Assembly: GCA_963717455.1 (NCBI GenBank)
Contig: OY970336.1
Coordinates: forward strand, 4,588,001 to 4,652,000
Reading direction: 5' to 3'
Length of the DNA: 64,000 nt
From: Bog-473 sp963717455
Lineage (GTDB): Bacteria; Actinomycetota; Acidimicrobiia; Acidimicrobiales; RAAP-2
In this document: positions 9,402-16,798 of the stretch, one piece after another
How the letters are laid out: each line of letters begins with the position of its first letter
Position numbering within the stretch: position 1 is the stretch's first letter
Notes under the pieces: generated by a model
Seen by the model: only the letters and a program-made list of their open reading frames with translations
What the model was told of the DNA's origin: nothing
Databases searched by the model: none
Made by a program: the position numbers and the translations under genes

Positions 9402-10806
9402 TTGGCGCTCCGCCAGGATGAGCTCACGAGCCTTTGCGATGACGTCGATCTGGATCGCGACCGCGCGCTCGTCGAGCGGTGCCAGGCCGGCGACTCGGCT
9501 GCCTTCGGCAACCTCTATCGCGCGCTACTACGAACGGCTGCTGCGCTTCTGTCTGCGGAGGCTGAACGACCGTCACGAGGCCGAGGACGCCGCCCAGGAA
9601 GCGTTCGCCCGCGCGTGGAAGGCACTGCCCCGCTTCGCCGGAGAACGCCGCTTCTACCCCTGGCTGACCGTGATCGCCGGCAACATCTGCACCGACATGT
9701 TGCGGCGGCGCTCGCGCAGCACGCCGACCGACGACATGGAACTGACCGCGCAACACCCGGTCGGCGTCGTGAACGAGGACACCTCAGAGGAGCTCGTGCT
9801 GGCCGCGGTCGACGGCGAACTGGTCAACCGCGCGCTCGACCGCCTCTCGACGCGCCACCGCCACGTGCTCGCCATGCGCGAGGGCTCGGGGTGGACCTAC
9901 CAGCAGATCGCCGACCACGAGGGGGTCGAGATCGGGACGATCGAGACCCTTCTCTGGCGTGCCCGCCAGGCGCTCAAGCGAGAGTTCGCCGTCGTGTCCG
10001 AATCGAAGGAGGCGCTGGCCGGCTTCCTCATCGCCACCGGCGCGCTGTTCCGCCGCACCTTCCTCCGGGTCGCGCATCGGGGCGCCACCGTGCAGCAGCA
10101 GGGCGGCACCGGGGGCCTTCGCAACGCCGTGGCCGGCGTGGCGGTGACGGGCGCCGCGGTCGCGGTCGCCTTCATCGCCCCGCACGCACTGTCCAACGGG
10201 CCGGCCCAGTCGGGCACGGGGTCCGCCGGTTCGGCACTGGCGGCGCCTCCGTTCGCCCTGGGCGGTGCAGTCCCCGCGGCCGCCCGGACCGCGACCGCGC
10301 CGGGAGCCAACGCGTCCGCGTCGGGTGGATCCGGGCTCGGCGGGTCGTCGGCAACTTCGTCTGCCGGAGGGTCCGGCGCGGGTGCCTCCAGTGGCGGCGC
10401 CTCGGGAGGTGGCGGCTCGGTCCTGGGCGGCACGCTGTCGGGTGGCACGTCCGGCGGGGGCATCGCCGGCGGACTGGGCAACACCGTCAACGGTGTGACC
10501 GGCGGACTGGGCAACACCGTCAACGGTGTGACCGGCGGGCTGGGCGACACCGTCAACGGTGTGACCGGCGGGCTGGGCGACACCGTCAACGGTGTGACCG
10601 GCGGGCTGGGCGACACCGTCAACGGTGTCACCGGTGCGCTCAACAACACGGTGAGCAACCTCGGCCTCGGGGGCCTGTTGGGCGGTACGACCAGCACCGG
10701 CACCCCGACGGGCGGGACGGGCACGGGCTCGGCGCCGACGACCACCACGACCACGCTGCTGGGCGGCCTCGGCAACACCGTCGGCGGCCTGCTCGGAGGC
10801 GGTTAG
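9402..10806 (+). CDS. ECF-type sigma factor with C-terminal membrane anchor and repeat tail; apparent +1 frameshift near 9520
   Basis: Reading from TTG 9402 (preceded by GAGGGGGAGGGAC), the protein begins with sigma region 2 (ALVERCQAGDSAAFGNLYR). Homology then continues in the next frame as YYERLLRFCLRRLNDRHEAE, so one extra base in the CGCGCGC tract around 9519-9526 interrupts the gene. Region 4 follows (LSTRHRHVLAMREGSGWTYQQIADHEGVE). After it come a hydrophobic segment (VAGVAVTGAAVAVAFIAP), a Gly/Ser/Ala-rich stretch and five 11-residue repeats (GGLGNTVNGVT). The segment after region 4 suggests a membrane-tethered sigma factor with an external tail. The frameshift may be an assembly error, decay or recoding. 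The gene lies upstream of mceG on the same strand. Confidence 0.75.
10468..10632 (+). repeat. Five 33-bp in-frame tandem repeats in the sigma factor tail
   Basis: Five contiguous 33-base units start at 10468, 10501, 10534, 10567 and 10600. Each encodes GGLG(N/D)TVNGVT. The units differ at only a few positions (for example an A/G and an AAC/GAC change), so expansion is recent or the array is kept uniform. Each contains the small palindrome ACCGTCAACGGT. A degenerate copy (GGLGNTVGGL) ends the protein. This is a coding minisatellite, not a CRISPR. Confidence 0.9.
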
Positions 10807-10818
10807 TCCCGACGAGGG

Positions 10819-10853
10819 CCATACCCGTGGCGCAAGCCTTGCCCCGGGTATGG
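10819..10853 (+). promoter_or_regulatory. Hairpin between sigma factor and mceG
   Basis: CCATACCCG (10819-10827) is exactly complementary to CGGGTATGG (10845-10853), and the enclosed bases pair further with one mismatch. No T-run follows. It lies 13 bases after the sigma factor stop and covers the upstream candidate start of the ATPase gene at 10850. It could attenuate transcription, stabilise an mRNA end, or limit translation of mceG relative to the sigma gene. Confidence 0.5.
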
Positions 10854-10864
10854 GTTCTCCTCGT

Positions 10865-11803
10865 ATGGACACCGAGCACCACGACACCGTCCAATCCTGG
10901 GTCGCCCCCGGCGAGCCCATCATCTCCCTGCGTGGGATCACCAAGTCGTTCGGCTCGCACACCGTGCTCGAGGACATCACCTTCGACGTCCCCAAGGGCA
11001 GGATCACCGCCATCCTGGGCCCGTCGGGCACCGGGAAGTCGGTGTTGCTCAAGAACATCCTCGGCCTGCTGAAGCCCGAGCGCGGCGAGATCTGGGTCGA
11101 CGGCGACCAGATCGTGGGCCTGCGCGAGCGACGGCTCTACCAGGTCCGCAAGAAGTTCGGCGTCCTCTTCCAGGACGGCGCGCTGTTCGGCTCAATGAAC
11201 CTCTACGACAACATCGCGTTCCCGCTACGCGAGCACACGCACAAGAACGAGGCCCAGATCCGGGAGCTCGTCCACCGCAACGCGGAGCTGGTCGGCCTCA
11301 TGGACCACCTCAAGAAGCTCCCCGGTGAGGTGTCCGGCGGCATGAAGAAGCGGGCCGGGCTGGCCCGGGCCATGGTGACCGAGCCGGAGATCGTCCTCTT
11401 CGACGAGCCCGACTCGGGCCTCGACCCGGTCCGGGTGGCCTATCTCGACGAGCTGGTCATCACCGCCCAGAAGGAGACCGGCGCGACGTTCTTCATCATC
11501 ACGCACAACATCCAGTCGGTCATGCGGACCGCCGAGTTCATGGGCGTGTTGTTCCGCTCGAACCTCGTGAAGTTCGCCAGCAAGACCGACATGGTCGCCA
11601 CCGACAACCCGATCATCCAGCAGTTCCTGGCCGGCCGACCCGAAGGGCCCATCGGCATGGACGAGATGGCGGACGCCGGCGGTGACACCAGCCGCTACAT
11701 CGAGGGCGACACGGCGGCACTCCAGTTCGGGCCGCTGGCCCGGCCGGGCGAGGTCGCCTTGGCGGCGCGGGCGCCGAGCGACCAGCCCGTGCCGCCGGCC
11801 TGA
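10865..11803 (+). CDS. mceG: ABC transporter ATPase of the Mce/Mla system (MceG/MlaF-like)
   Basis: A 312-residue ABC ATPase. Walker A is GPSGTGKS (about 52-59), the Q-loop sits in FGVLFQDGALFGSMN, the signature is VSGGMKKRAGLARA, and Walker B is IVLFDEPDSGLDP. GGMKKRAGLARA is typical of the MlaF/MceG branch that drives YrbE permeases. A C-terminal extension of about 50 residues after LAGRPEGPIG is rich in Pro and Ala. The start at 10865 is chosen because an in-frame ATG at 10850 lies inside a hairpin; neither has a strong ribosome binding site. In many actinobacteria mceG is remote from mce operons; here it is 1.8 kb away and divergent. Confidence 0.92.
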   Translation: MDTEHHDTVQSWVAPGEPIISLRGITKSFGSHTVLEDITFDVPKGRITAILGPSGTGKSVLLKNILGLLKPERGEIWVDGDQIVGLRERRLYQVRKKFGVLFQDGALFGSMNLYDNIAFPLREHTHKNEAQIRELVHRNAELVGLMDHLKKLPGEVSGGMKKRAGLARAMVTEPEIVLFDEPDSGLDPVRVAYLDELVITAQKETGATFFIITHNIQSVMRTAEFMGVLFRSNLVKFASKTDMVATDNPIIQQFLAGRPEGPIGMDEMADAGGDTSRYIEGDTAALQFGPLARPGEVALAARAPSDQPVPPA

Positions 11804-11833
11804 GCCCAGGACGTCCGGGCCCGCAACGAGGAA

Positions 11834-11872
11834 CGCCGCCGGACCCGGGTGGTGCCACCCAAGCCGGCGGCG
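11834..11872. terminator. Nested hairpin between convergent mceG and glutamine synthetase genes
   Basis: CGCCGCCGG (11834-11842) pairs with CCGGCGGCG (11864-11872), and the loop holds a second hairpin, GGGTGG-TG-CCACCC (11847-11860). It sits in the 85-base gap between two convergent genes and is a good candidate bidirectional terminator, although no T-run is present. Confidence 0.6.
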
Positions 11873-11888
11873 GTCCCGATCGCCGTGC

Positions 11889-12899
11889 TCAGTCGCCGGC
11901 GGCGGCCCCGCAGACGGTCTCGACCATGAGTGCACTGACCACGTAGGGATCCATGTTGGCGTTGGGACGACGGTCCTCGAGCCACCCCTTCTTGTTCTTG
12001 GCAACAGCCCATGGGATGCGGATCGACGCCCCGCGGTCGGATGTGCCATAGCTGAAGGTGGAGTAGTGCTCCGTCTCGTGCGCACCGGTCAGACGGCTTT
12101 CGATCCCGATGCCGTAGTTGGAGACGTGCTCGTCGATCCGCTTCCCGAGCGCCTCGCAACCCGCGATGATCGCATCCCAGCCACCGTCCTCGCGCATGGC
12201 TTTGGTGGAGAAGTTGGTGTGCGCACCGGCACCGTTCCAGTCACCGAGCACCGGCTTGGGCTCGAGCGTGGCGAACACGTCGAAGTCCTCGGCGATGCGG
12301 AAGAGCAGCCAGCGCGCCACCCAGAGCTGGTCCCCGATGGCGGGCGGGGCCAGCACGCCGATCTGGAACTCCCACTGCCCCATCATCACCTCGGCGTTCG
12401 TGCCCTCAATGGCGAGCCCCGCCTTCAAGCAGGCCGCCGTGTGGCGCTCGACGATCTCGCGCCCCGGCATCTTGTCGCCGCCAACGCCGCAGTAGTACGG
12501 ACCCTGCGGAGCGGGAAACCCGGCTTCGGGCCACCCCAGCGGGCGGCCGTACTGGAAGAAGGTGTACTCCTGCTCGATCCCGAACCAGGGCTCCTGGTCG
12601 GCGTACTTCTGGGCCAGCTCGGCGCTCTTCCGCCTGGTATTGCTGCTGTGCGGCGTCATGTCGGTCAGCAGGACCTCGCACATGACCAGCTTGTCGTTCT
12701 CGCTGCGGAGCGGGTCGGGACACACGAACACCGGCTGCAGGACGCAGTCGGAGTCACTGCCTTCTGCCTGATTCGTGCTCGAGCCGTCGAAACCCCAGAT
12801 CGGGGGCTCCTTGCCGTCCTCGACGATCTTGGTCTTGCTCCGGAGCAGCGGGGTGGGCTCCGTCCCGTCGATCCAGATGTACTCGGCCTGGTAGCTCAT
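11889..12899 (-). CDS. glnII: Glutamine synthetase, type II (eukaryotic-like)
   Basis: A 336-residue glutamine synthetase, short like GSII enzymes (about 340) rather than GSI (about 470). It makes glutamine from glutamate, ammonia and ATP in the cytosol. Visible marks include WGFDGSSTNQAEGSDSDCVL (beta-grasp), EPWFGIEQEYTFF (metal-binding Glu), NAEVMMGQWEFQIG, GAGAHTNFSTKAMR and TSDRGASIRIPWAV. The ATG at 12897-12899 is preceded by AGGAG at good spacing, so it is preferred to an in-frame upstream Met. There is no adenylylation-type tail. It is convergent with mceG and appears to be transcribed alone. Confidence 0.95.
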   Translation of the reverse strand: MSYQAEYIWIDGTEPTPLLRSKTKIVEDGKEPPIWGFDGSSTNQAEGSDSDCVLQPVFVCPDPLRSENDKLVMCEVLLTDMTPHSSNTRRKSAELAQKYADQEPWFGIEQEYTFFQYGRPLGWPEAGFPAPQGPYYCGVGGDKMPGREIVERHTAACLKAGLAIEGTNAEVMMGQWEFQIGVLAPPAIGDQLWVARWLLFRIAEDFDVFATLEPKPVLGDWNGAGAHTNFSTKAMREDGGWDAIIAGCEALGKRIDEHVSNYGIGIESRLTGAHETEHYSTFSYGTSDRGASIRIPWAVAKNKKGWLEDRRPNANMDPYVVSALMVETVCGAAAGD

Positions 12900-13210
12900 G
12901 GATTCTCCTGTGTTCCCCTTCTTCTCTGTGGACAATGTGCGCAGCCACGGGCCGGACCGGGCGCCAGTCGGCGCGGCACTCCCGTGCTGATTCAGTCTGG
13001 CCGGACCCTATTTCGCCGCCGTATCCGTTATGTGAACCGACGATGAAATTGACCTCCCTCGCAGGTGGAGGGGGTCGGAAAGGGCGTCGGAGCCCCCGGC
13101 CGGGTGGAGAATCGGGCCGAGGGGGAGAGCGCCACCAGCAGCAGTCGGGCTCGCCGCGCAGGTGCACCCGCGGGCAGAGAGCCCTCCGCCGCCTCCCCTC
13201 GGGACGCGAC
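12900..13210. other. Intergenic region upstream of glnII; no gene seen
   Basis: About 310 bases between the glutamine synthetase start and the terminator of the first Flp gene. Short open frames here have poor codon character. The part next to glnII is relatively AT-rich and should hold its promoter, but no clear operator or riboswitch was recognised. Confidence 0.6.
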
Positions 13211-13240
13211 GGAGGGCTGGATCGCGTGACCCAGCCCTCC
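13211..13240 (-). terminator. Terminator hairpin after Flp pilin 1
   Basis: A perfect 10-bp stem, GGAGGGCTGG (13211-13220) with CCAGCCCTCC (13231-13240), and a 10-base loop. It lies about 75 bases downstream of the Flp1 stop on the minus strand. Flp2 has a comparable hairpin at a similar distance, which suggests each pilin gene is its own transcription unit. Confidence 0.7.
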
Positions 13241-13313
13241 TCGTGTGCCTCCTGGTTCCGTGCTGTCAGCGGTGACCGCTCGACCCTCGTCGGTGGCGGT
13301 CACCCGCCGCGGC

Positions 13314-13541
13314 CTAGCAGGCCGTGCTGTTCAGTCCTCCGACGCAGGTGTTGGCGCTGCTGAACAGGCCGGAGATGCCTCCGCCCAGCGCAGCAACCGC
13401 GACCACCGCCACGACGGCGATCAGGCCCACGAGCAGCGCGTACTCCACCATGGATGCGCCGCGCTCGGTCCGTGCACGCTCGAACAGCGTTCCATGTGCA
13501 GTTCTGACTGCGACGAACGCGTTCATGAACAATCCCAACAT
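13314..13541 (-). CDS. flp: Flp/Fap type IVb pilin (copy 1)
   Basis: A 75-residue type IVb prepilin. The leader ends at Gly28, followed by ASMVEY, so mature residue 5 is Glu and residue 6 Tyr, as in Flp pilins. A single hydrophobic helix follows (ALLVGLIAVVAVVAVAALGG). The C-terminus has two Cys (CVGGLNSTAC) that may form a disulfide. The ATG at 13541 has GAGGGGAG about seven bases upstream; a longer open frame upstream is not conserved between copies. Nearly identical copies lie at 13831-14058 and 44839-45066. The protein would be cleaved by the peptidase at 22853-23542 and assembled by the Tad machine. Confidence 0.95.
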   Translation of the reverse strand: MLGLFMNAFVAVRTAHGTLFERARTERGASMVEYALLVGLIAVVAVVAVAALGGGISGLFSSANTCVGGLNSTAC

Positions 13542-13620
13542 GTGTGCTCCCCTCTTTGCCCCGTGCGGGCCGCTCTTGGTCGGCCCGCCCTCATTAAGCA
13601 TCGGCCACTCGTCGGTCGGG

Positions 13621-13640
13621 GTCCATAGGACTTTCTGACC
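13621..13640 (-). promoter_or_regulatory. Tad/Flp dyad element upstream of Flp1
   Basis: On the minus strand this reads GGTCAGAAAGTCCTATGGAC. Nineteen bases further toward the gene is ATGCTTAAT (13593-13601), a possible -10 region, and the start codon lies about 50 bases beyond that. The same 20-mer followed by ATGCTTAAT at 20 bases precedes the third Flp gene. Related elements occur at 14153-14172, 20562-20581 and 20619-20638. Confidence 0.7.
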
Positions 13641-13721
13641 TAATGATCAGCGGTCGTTGCTGCGTCCGCCCCACAACGTTCCGATGCGATGCTCCCCTGG
13701 GCTGTCCCCCCAGACGACAGC

Positions 13722-13751
13722 GGGCTGGGTCGGCCGAAGCCAACCCAGCCC
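13722..13751 (-). terminator. Terminator hairpin after Flp pilin 2
   Basis: A 9-bp perfect stem, GGGCTGGGT (13722-13730) with ACCCAGCCC (13743-13751), about 80 bases downstream of the Flp2 stop on the minus strand. It separates Flp2 from Flp1, whose own promoter element begins about 80 bases further on. Confidence 0.65.
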
Positions 13752-13830
13752 AACCGTCATCCCATTGGGGAAGGGGGAATATTCCCTTAGGGAAGCATGT
13801 GCTCGCTGATTGCGGCGAACGCCGCTCCAG

Positions 13831-14058
13831 CTAGCAGGTTGTGCTGTTCAGGCCACCCACGCAGGTGTTGGCACTGTTGAACAGACCCTTGATGCCCCCT
13901 CCGAGCGCCGCAACCGCAACGACGGCGACGACGGCGATCAGACCGACGAGCAGCGCGTACTCCACCATGGAGGCGCCACGCTCGGTCCGTGCACGCTCGA
14001 GCAGGTTGCCGTGGAAACCACGCACCGCGAAGAACGCGTTCAGAAACAGCTCAGTCAT
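13831..14058 (-). CDS. flp: Flp/Fap type IVb pilin (copy 2)
   Basis: A 75-residue prepilin almost identical to copy 1 from ERARTERGASMVEY onward, with differences mostly in the leader (MTELFLNAFFAVRGFHGNLL) and at the C-terminus (IKGLFNSAN, STTC). Processing at Gly28 is expected. The ATG at 14058 has GAGAGGGGAA about seven bases upstream. The gene lies between a LuxR-type regulator and copy 1, all on the minus strand. It has its own upstream dyad element (14153-14172) and downstream hairpin. Confidence 0.95.
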   Translation of the reverse strand: MTELFLNAFFAVRGFHGNLLERARTERGASMVEYALLVGLIAVVAVVAVAALGGGIKGLFNSANTCVGGLNSTTC

Positions 14059-14152
14059 ACTTTCATTCCCCTCTCTCGCCCCAATGGACCCGAACGTTCT
14101 GCCCGAACCCATTTGGAGTTCCCACCACATTGTCGTTTCTCGAATCGGTCCA

Positions 14153-14172
14153 CTCCATAGGCTTTATGGACC
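14153..14172 (-). promoter_or_regulatory. Tad/Flp dyad element upstream of Flp2
   Basis: On the minus strand this reads GGTCCATAAAGCCTATGGAG. The core shows the dyad best: GTCCATA, five bases, TATGGA. It lies in the gap between the LuxR-type gene (stop at 14197) and Flp2. GACAAT about twenty bases downstream could serve as a -10 box. Confidence 0.65.
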
Positions 14173-14196
14173 AATTCCGCGGCTCCGGCGCGACCT

Positions 14197-14655
14197 CTAT
14201 TCGATGGTGACGAGGCCCATCACGACGGCTCGGACGAGGGCGTGCGTGCGGTTCGTGACGTCCAGCTTCTGGAAGATCGCCGCCAAGTGGTTCTTGGTGG
14301 TCTTGGGGCTGATGTAGAGCCGCTGTGAGATCTCACCGTTCGTGGCCCCCTCGGCCAGGAGCTGCAGGACCTCGAGCTCCCGCTGGGTCAGCGACCACGG
14401 CCCCCACTGGCGGTCGTCCTCCCGCCGTTGGGGCGAGACGTCGGTGTCCCGGTAGTCGTCGTGATCGACCGGCACCTCGTCGCGGGTCAGCGACGCGCGC
14501 GCCCCGCGCAGGCTCTCGCTGCGGTGCACCGTCGTGCTGACGGACGGTCCGGACACCGACACCTGTGTGTAGAACATCCATTCGGGCTTGTCCGCGACCT
14601 CGAGGGTCGGCGCAGGCACGCTTGGCCACAGGATCGCCGAGGCTGTGTTCGACAT
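14197..14655 (-). CDS. LuxR/NarL-type HTH regulator without a receiver domain
   Basis: A 152-residue protein. Residues about 88-150 form a LuxR-type helix-turn-helix (LTQRELEVLQLLAEGATNGE, then ISQRLYISPKTTKNHLAAIF). The N-terminal 85 residues are polar and show no receiver (REC), PAS or autoinducer-binding signature. The ATG at 14655 follows GAGGGGGAG. It is encoded between tadC and Flp2 on the same strand, with a 170-base leader carrying two hairpins. Its position makes it the leading candidate to bind the dyad elements at the Flp and tad promoters. That link is an inference from location and from the family preference for dyad sites. Confidence 0.88.
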   Translation of the reverse strand: MSNTASAILWPSVPAPTLEVADKPEWMFYTQVSVSGPSVSTTVHRSESLRGARASLTRDEVPVDHDDYRDTDVSPQRREDDRQWGPWSLTQRELEVLQLLAEGATNGEISQRLYISPKTTKNHLAAIFQKLDVTNRTHALVRAVVMGLVTIE

Positions 14656-14673
14656 TCACTCCCCCTCATTCCG

Positions 14674-14719
14674 CCCCGACGCGAGGTCGGGGTGGCTCCT
14701 TTCCCACCGCTCACGGTGG
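14674..14719 (-). promoter_or_regulatory. Two hairpins in the leader of the LuxR-type gene
   Basis: CCCCGAC-GCGAG-GTCGGGG (14674-14692) and CCACCG-CTCA-CGGTGG (14704-14719) stand in tandem between tadC and the LuxR-type gene. Neither is followed by a T-run on the minus strand. They may terminate or attenuate read-through from the tad operon, or shape the 5-prime end of the regulator mRNA. Confidence 0.45.
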
Positions 14720-14825
14720 AAACTCCCAGGTCATTGTACGCTTCGCGTATCAAACGACAGTCGCAGCAAGATTGCGACCCGGGTGCGGAGACCGGAATTC
14801 GCGCCGCGCGCCGAGGCGCCGGCGG

Positions 14826-15785
14826 CTAACCGGCGCCGTGGAAGGCGTGCTTGATCGGGCCGACGATCGGGCCCAGGACGACGATGAGGATCGCCGGCAG
14901 GAAGCACAGCGCGAGGGGAAAGAGGATCTTCACCGGTACCTTGGCTGCCTTCTCACGGGCTCGCTGGCGGCGCTTGTCACGCATCTCGTCCGCTTGTGCC
15001 TGCAGGACGCGACCGATCGGCAAGCCCAACGCGTCCGCCTGTGAGAGGACGACCGAGAACGTGACGAGGTCGTCGATGTCGGTCCGCAGCTTCATGTTCT
15101 CCAACGCGTCGTGGCGCGAGAGCCCGAGCTCCATCTCACGCAGCGTGAGACGCAACTCATGGCAGACGGGAGACTCGAAGCGCGCGCAGGACACCTGCAT
15201 GGCCTGTTCCAGGCCGAGGCCGGCGGCCACCGAGATCGTCATGAGGTCGAGCAGGTCCGGCAGGTCGTTGGTCACCTGCTCGCGCCGCGCCTTGATGCGA
15301 TGGCGCAGCCACTGGCTGGGCGCCAGGCCGCCGAGCATCGGCAGGATGAACAGCATGGCCAGGCCCATCTTGACGCTCACGATGCCGCTGACCAGGGACA
15401 CAAGGCCGATGCCGATGCCGAGCATGACCGCACCCACCTGCACCGCCACGAACTCCTCGGCCCGTACCGACCCCGTGAGGCCGGCCTTGAGGAGATCGGC
15501 GTGCACCCGGTCGATGTCGCTCGACGGGTAGAGGCGCGACAGGCTGTGGCGCAGGCCGCCCACCATGGGACCGAAGATCCGGCTCCTCAGCGGCGTCTGC
15601 ACGCGCTCGATCACCGGAACCGCTGACGCGTAGATCTCCGCCTCCGAGCCGAGCGAACGGATGAAGTCGAGCCTGTCCTGGGTCTTGTGCGAGCGCCAGG
15701 CGGCGACGCCGACACCCACCAGACCGATCGCCATGAGCGTGATGCCCACCAGCGGAACGAAGTATGCCGCGTTCACGTGACCCAT
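14826..15785 (-). CDS. tadC: Tad pilus inner-membrane platform protein TadC
   Basis: A protein of about 319 residues with a GspF/TadC-type domain. Hydrophobic segments lie near the N-terminus (FVPLVGITLMAIGLVGVGVA), in the middle (VGAVMLGIGIGLVSLVSGIV) and at the C-terminus (ILFPLALCFLPAILIVVLGP). The T2SSF signature region DLPDLLDLMTISVAAGLGLE is present. With TadB it forms the membrane platform on which the TadA ATPase works. Two starts are possible, ATG 15785 and GTG 15776; a GGGGAGGGG run just upstream could serve either. The gene follows tadB by about 11 bases. Confidence 0.92.
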   Translation of the reverse strand: MGHVNAAYFVPLVGITLMAIGLVGVGVAAWRSHKTQDRLDFIRSLGSEAEIYASAVPVIERVQTPLRSRIFGPMVGGLRHSLSRLYPSSDIDRVHADLLKAGLTGSVRAEEFVAVQVGAVMLGIGIGLVSLVSGIVSVKMGLAMLFILPMLGGLAPSQWLRHRIKARREQVTNDLPDLLDLMTISVAAGLGLEQAMQVSCARFESPVCHELRLTLREMELGLSRHDALENMKLRTDIDDLVTFSVVLSQADALGLPIGRVLQAQADEMRDKRRQRAREKAAKVPVKILFPLALCFLPAILIVVLGPIVGPIKHAFHGAG

Positions 15786-15796
15786 CCCCTCCCCAC

Positions 15797-16798
15797 TCAG
15801 ATCTTGATGTTGACCATGCGTCGCACGATCCAGAAACCCAGGCCCATCAGTCCGGCCGTACCGATGAGCACGATCAGCCCGACGCCGTGGAGCATCGGCT
15901 GGAGGTAACCGGGGTCCTTCATCTCCAGCGCAACCACGAGGAAGATGGGGATGGCGAAGAGCACGTAGCCCGACATACGGCCCTCGGCCGAGAGCGTCTG
16001 GACCTCCCGTCGCACTTCCTGTCTGGTCCGCATGAAGTCGGCCAACGTATGCAGGATGGGCGCCAGCCGGCCACCGGTGGACTGCTGAATGCGGACGGCC
16101 TCCACGGCCCACTTCAGGTCTTCGACGCCCGAGCGCTCGGCCATGTTCTCGAGCGCCACGACAAGGTCCGAGCCGACCGCCACCTCGGCCATGACCCGGT
16201 CGAGCTCGTCCGACAGCGGGGCCTTGGCGTCACGCCGGTACATGTCGATGGAGCGCTGAAAGGTCTGGCCGCCTTCCACGGATGCCGCCATCAGGGCCAG
16301 CGCGTCCGGCAGCTGCTCCTGCATCTGCTTGATCCGCTTCGCGGCCCGGCGCGACGGCAGGTACCAGGCGACGCCTGCGACCAGGAAGATCGCGACCAGG
16401 GGGGCGAAGATGGAGCCGACCATCACGCCAGCCGCCACGGCCAGCAGGACCGCGATCGCCCCGCTGATGACGATGTACTCGCCCGAGCGCAGTGGAATGG
16501 CCGCCCGCTCCAGGCGCTGTTCGAGTGCGCCCGTCGTGTCGATGCGCCCGAAGATGCCGGCGATCCGGACCGTGAGCGCCGAGAGCTCCCCGTGCTCGGG
16601 CGACTCGCTCACGACCTCGACGGGCACCTCGGCCGTGCCCATGGTGTCGTCGAGGATCTGGGCCAACGTGCGCTGCTTCGTGCGCACCCGCATGATGGCG
16701 GCCACGATAGCCAGCGCAAGACCGCCGCCGACGAGGACCGCGGCGACGAACGCCTCGGCCTGCGAGCTCTGGATCGCGCCGACGACGGCTCCGCTCAC
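15797..16798 (-). CDS. tadB: Tad pilus inner-membrane platform protein TadB
   Basis: A 333-residue GspF-type platform protein. After an N-terminal membrane segment (FVAAVLVGGGLALAIVAAIM) and a cytoplasmic stretch come a pair of membrane helices (YIVISGAIAVLLAVAAGVMV, PLVAIFLVAGVAWYLP). The T2SSF domain follows (LPDALALMAASVEGGQTFQR), then C-terminal membrane helices. The GTG start at 16796-16798 overlaps the tadA stop as GTGA. It acts with TadC and TadA to polymerise Flp pilins. Confidence 0.92.
   Translation of the reverse strand: MSGAVVGAIQSSQAEAFVAAVLVGGGLALAIVAAIMRVRTKQRTLAQILDDTMGTAEVPVEVVSESPEHGELSALTVRIAGIFGRIDTTGALEQRLERAAIPLRSGEYIVISGAIAVLLAVAAGVMVGSIFAPLVAIFLVAGVAWYLPSRRAAKRIKQMQEQLPDALALMAASVEGGQTFQRSIDMYRRDAKAPLSDELDRVMAEVAVGSDLVVALENMAERSGVEDLKWAVEAVRIQQSTGGRLAPILHTLADFMRTRQEVRREVQTLSAEGRMSGYVLFAIPIFLVVALEMKDPGYLQPMLHGVGLIVLIGTAGLMGLGFWIVRRMVNIKI

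Noticed and set aside
10468..10632. Regular 33-bp repeats as a possible CRISPR array
   Set aside because: The units abut without spacers and stay in frame, encoding GGLGNTVNGVT. It is a coding tandem repeat.
13314..13601. Longer versions of the Flp pilins using upstream starts
   Set aside because: The extra residues are not conserved among the three copies, while the 75-residue start has a good ribosome binding site in each.
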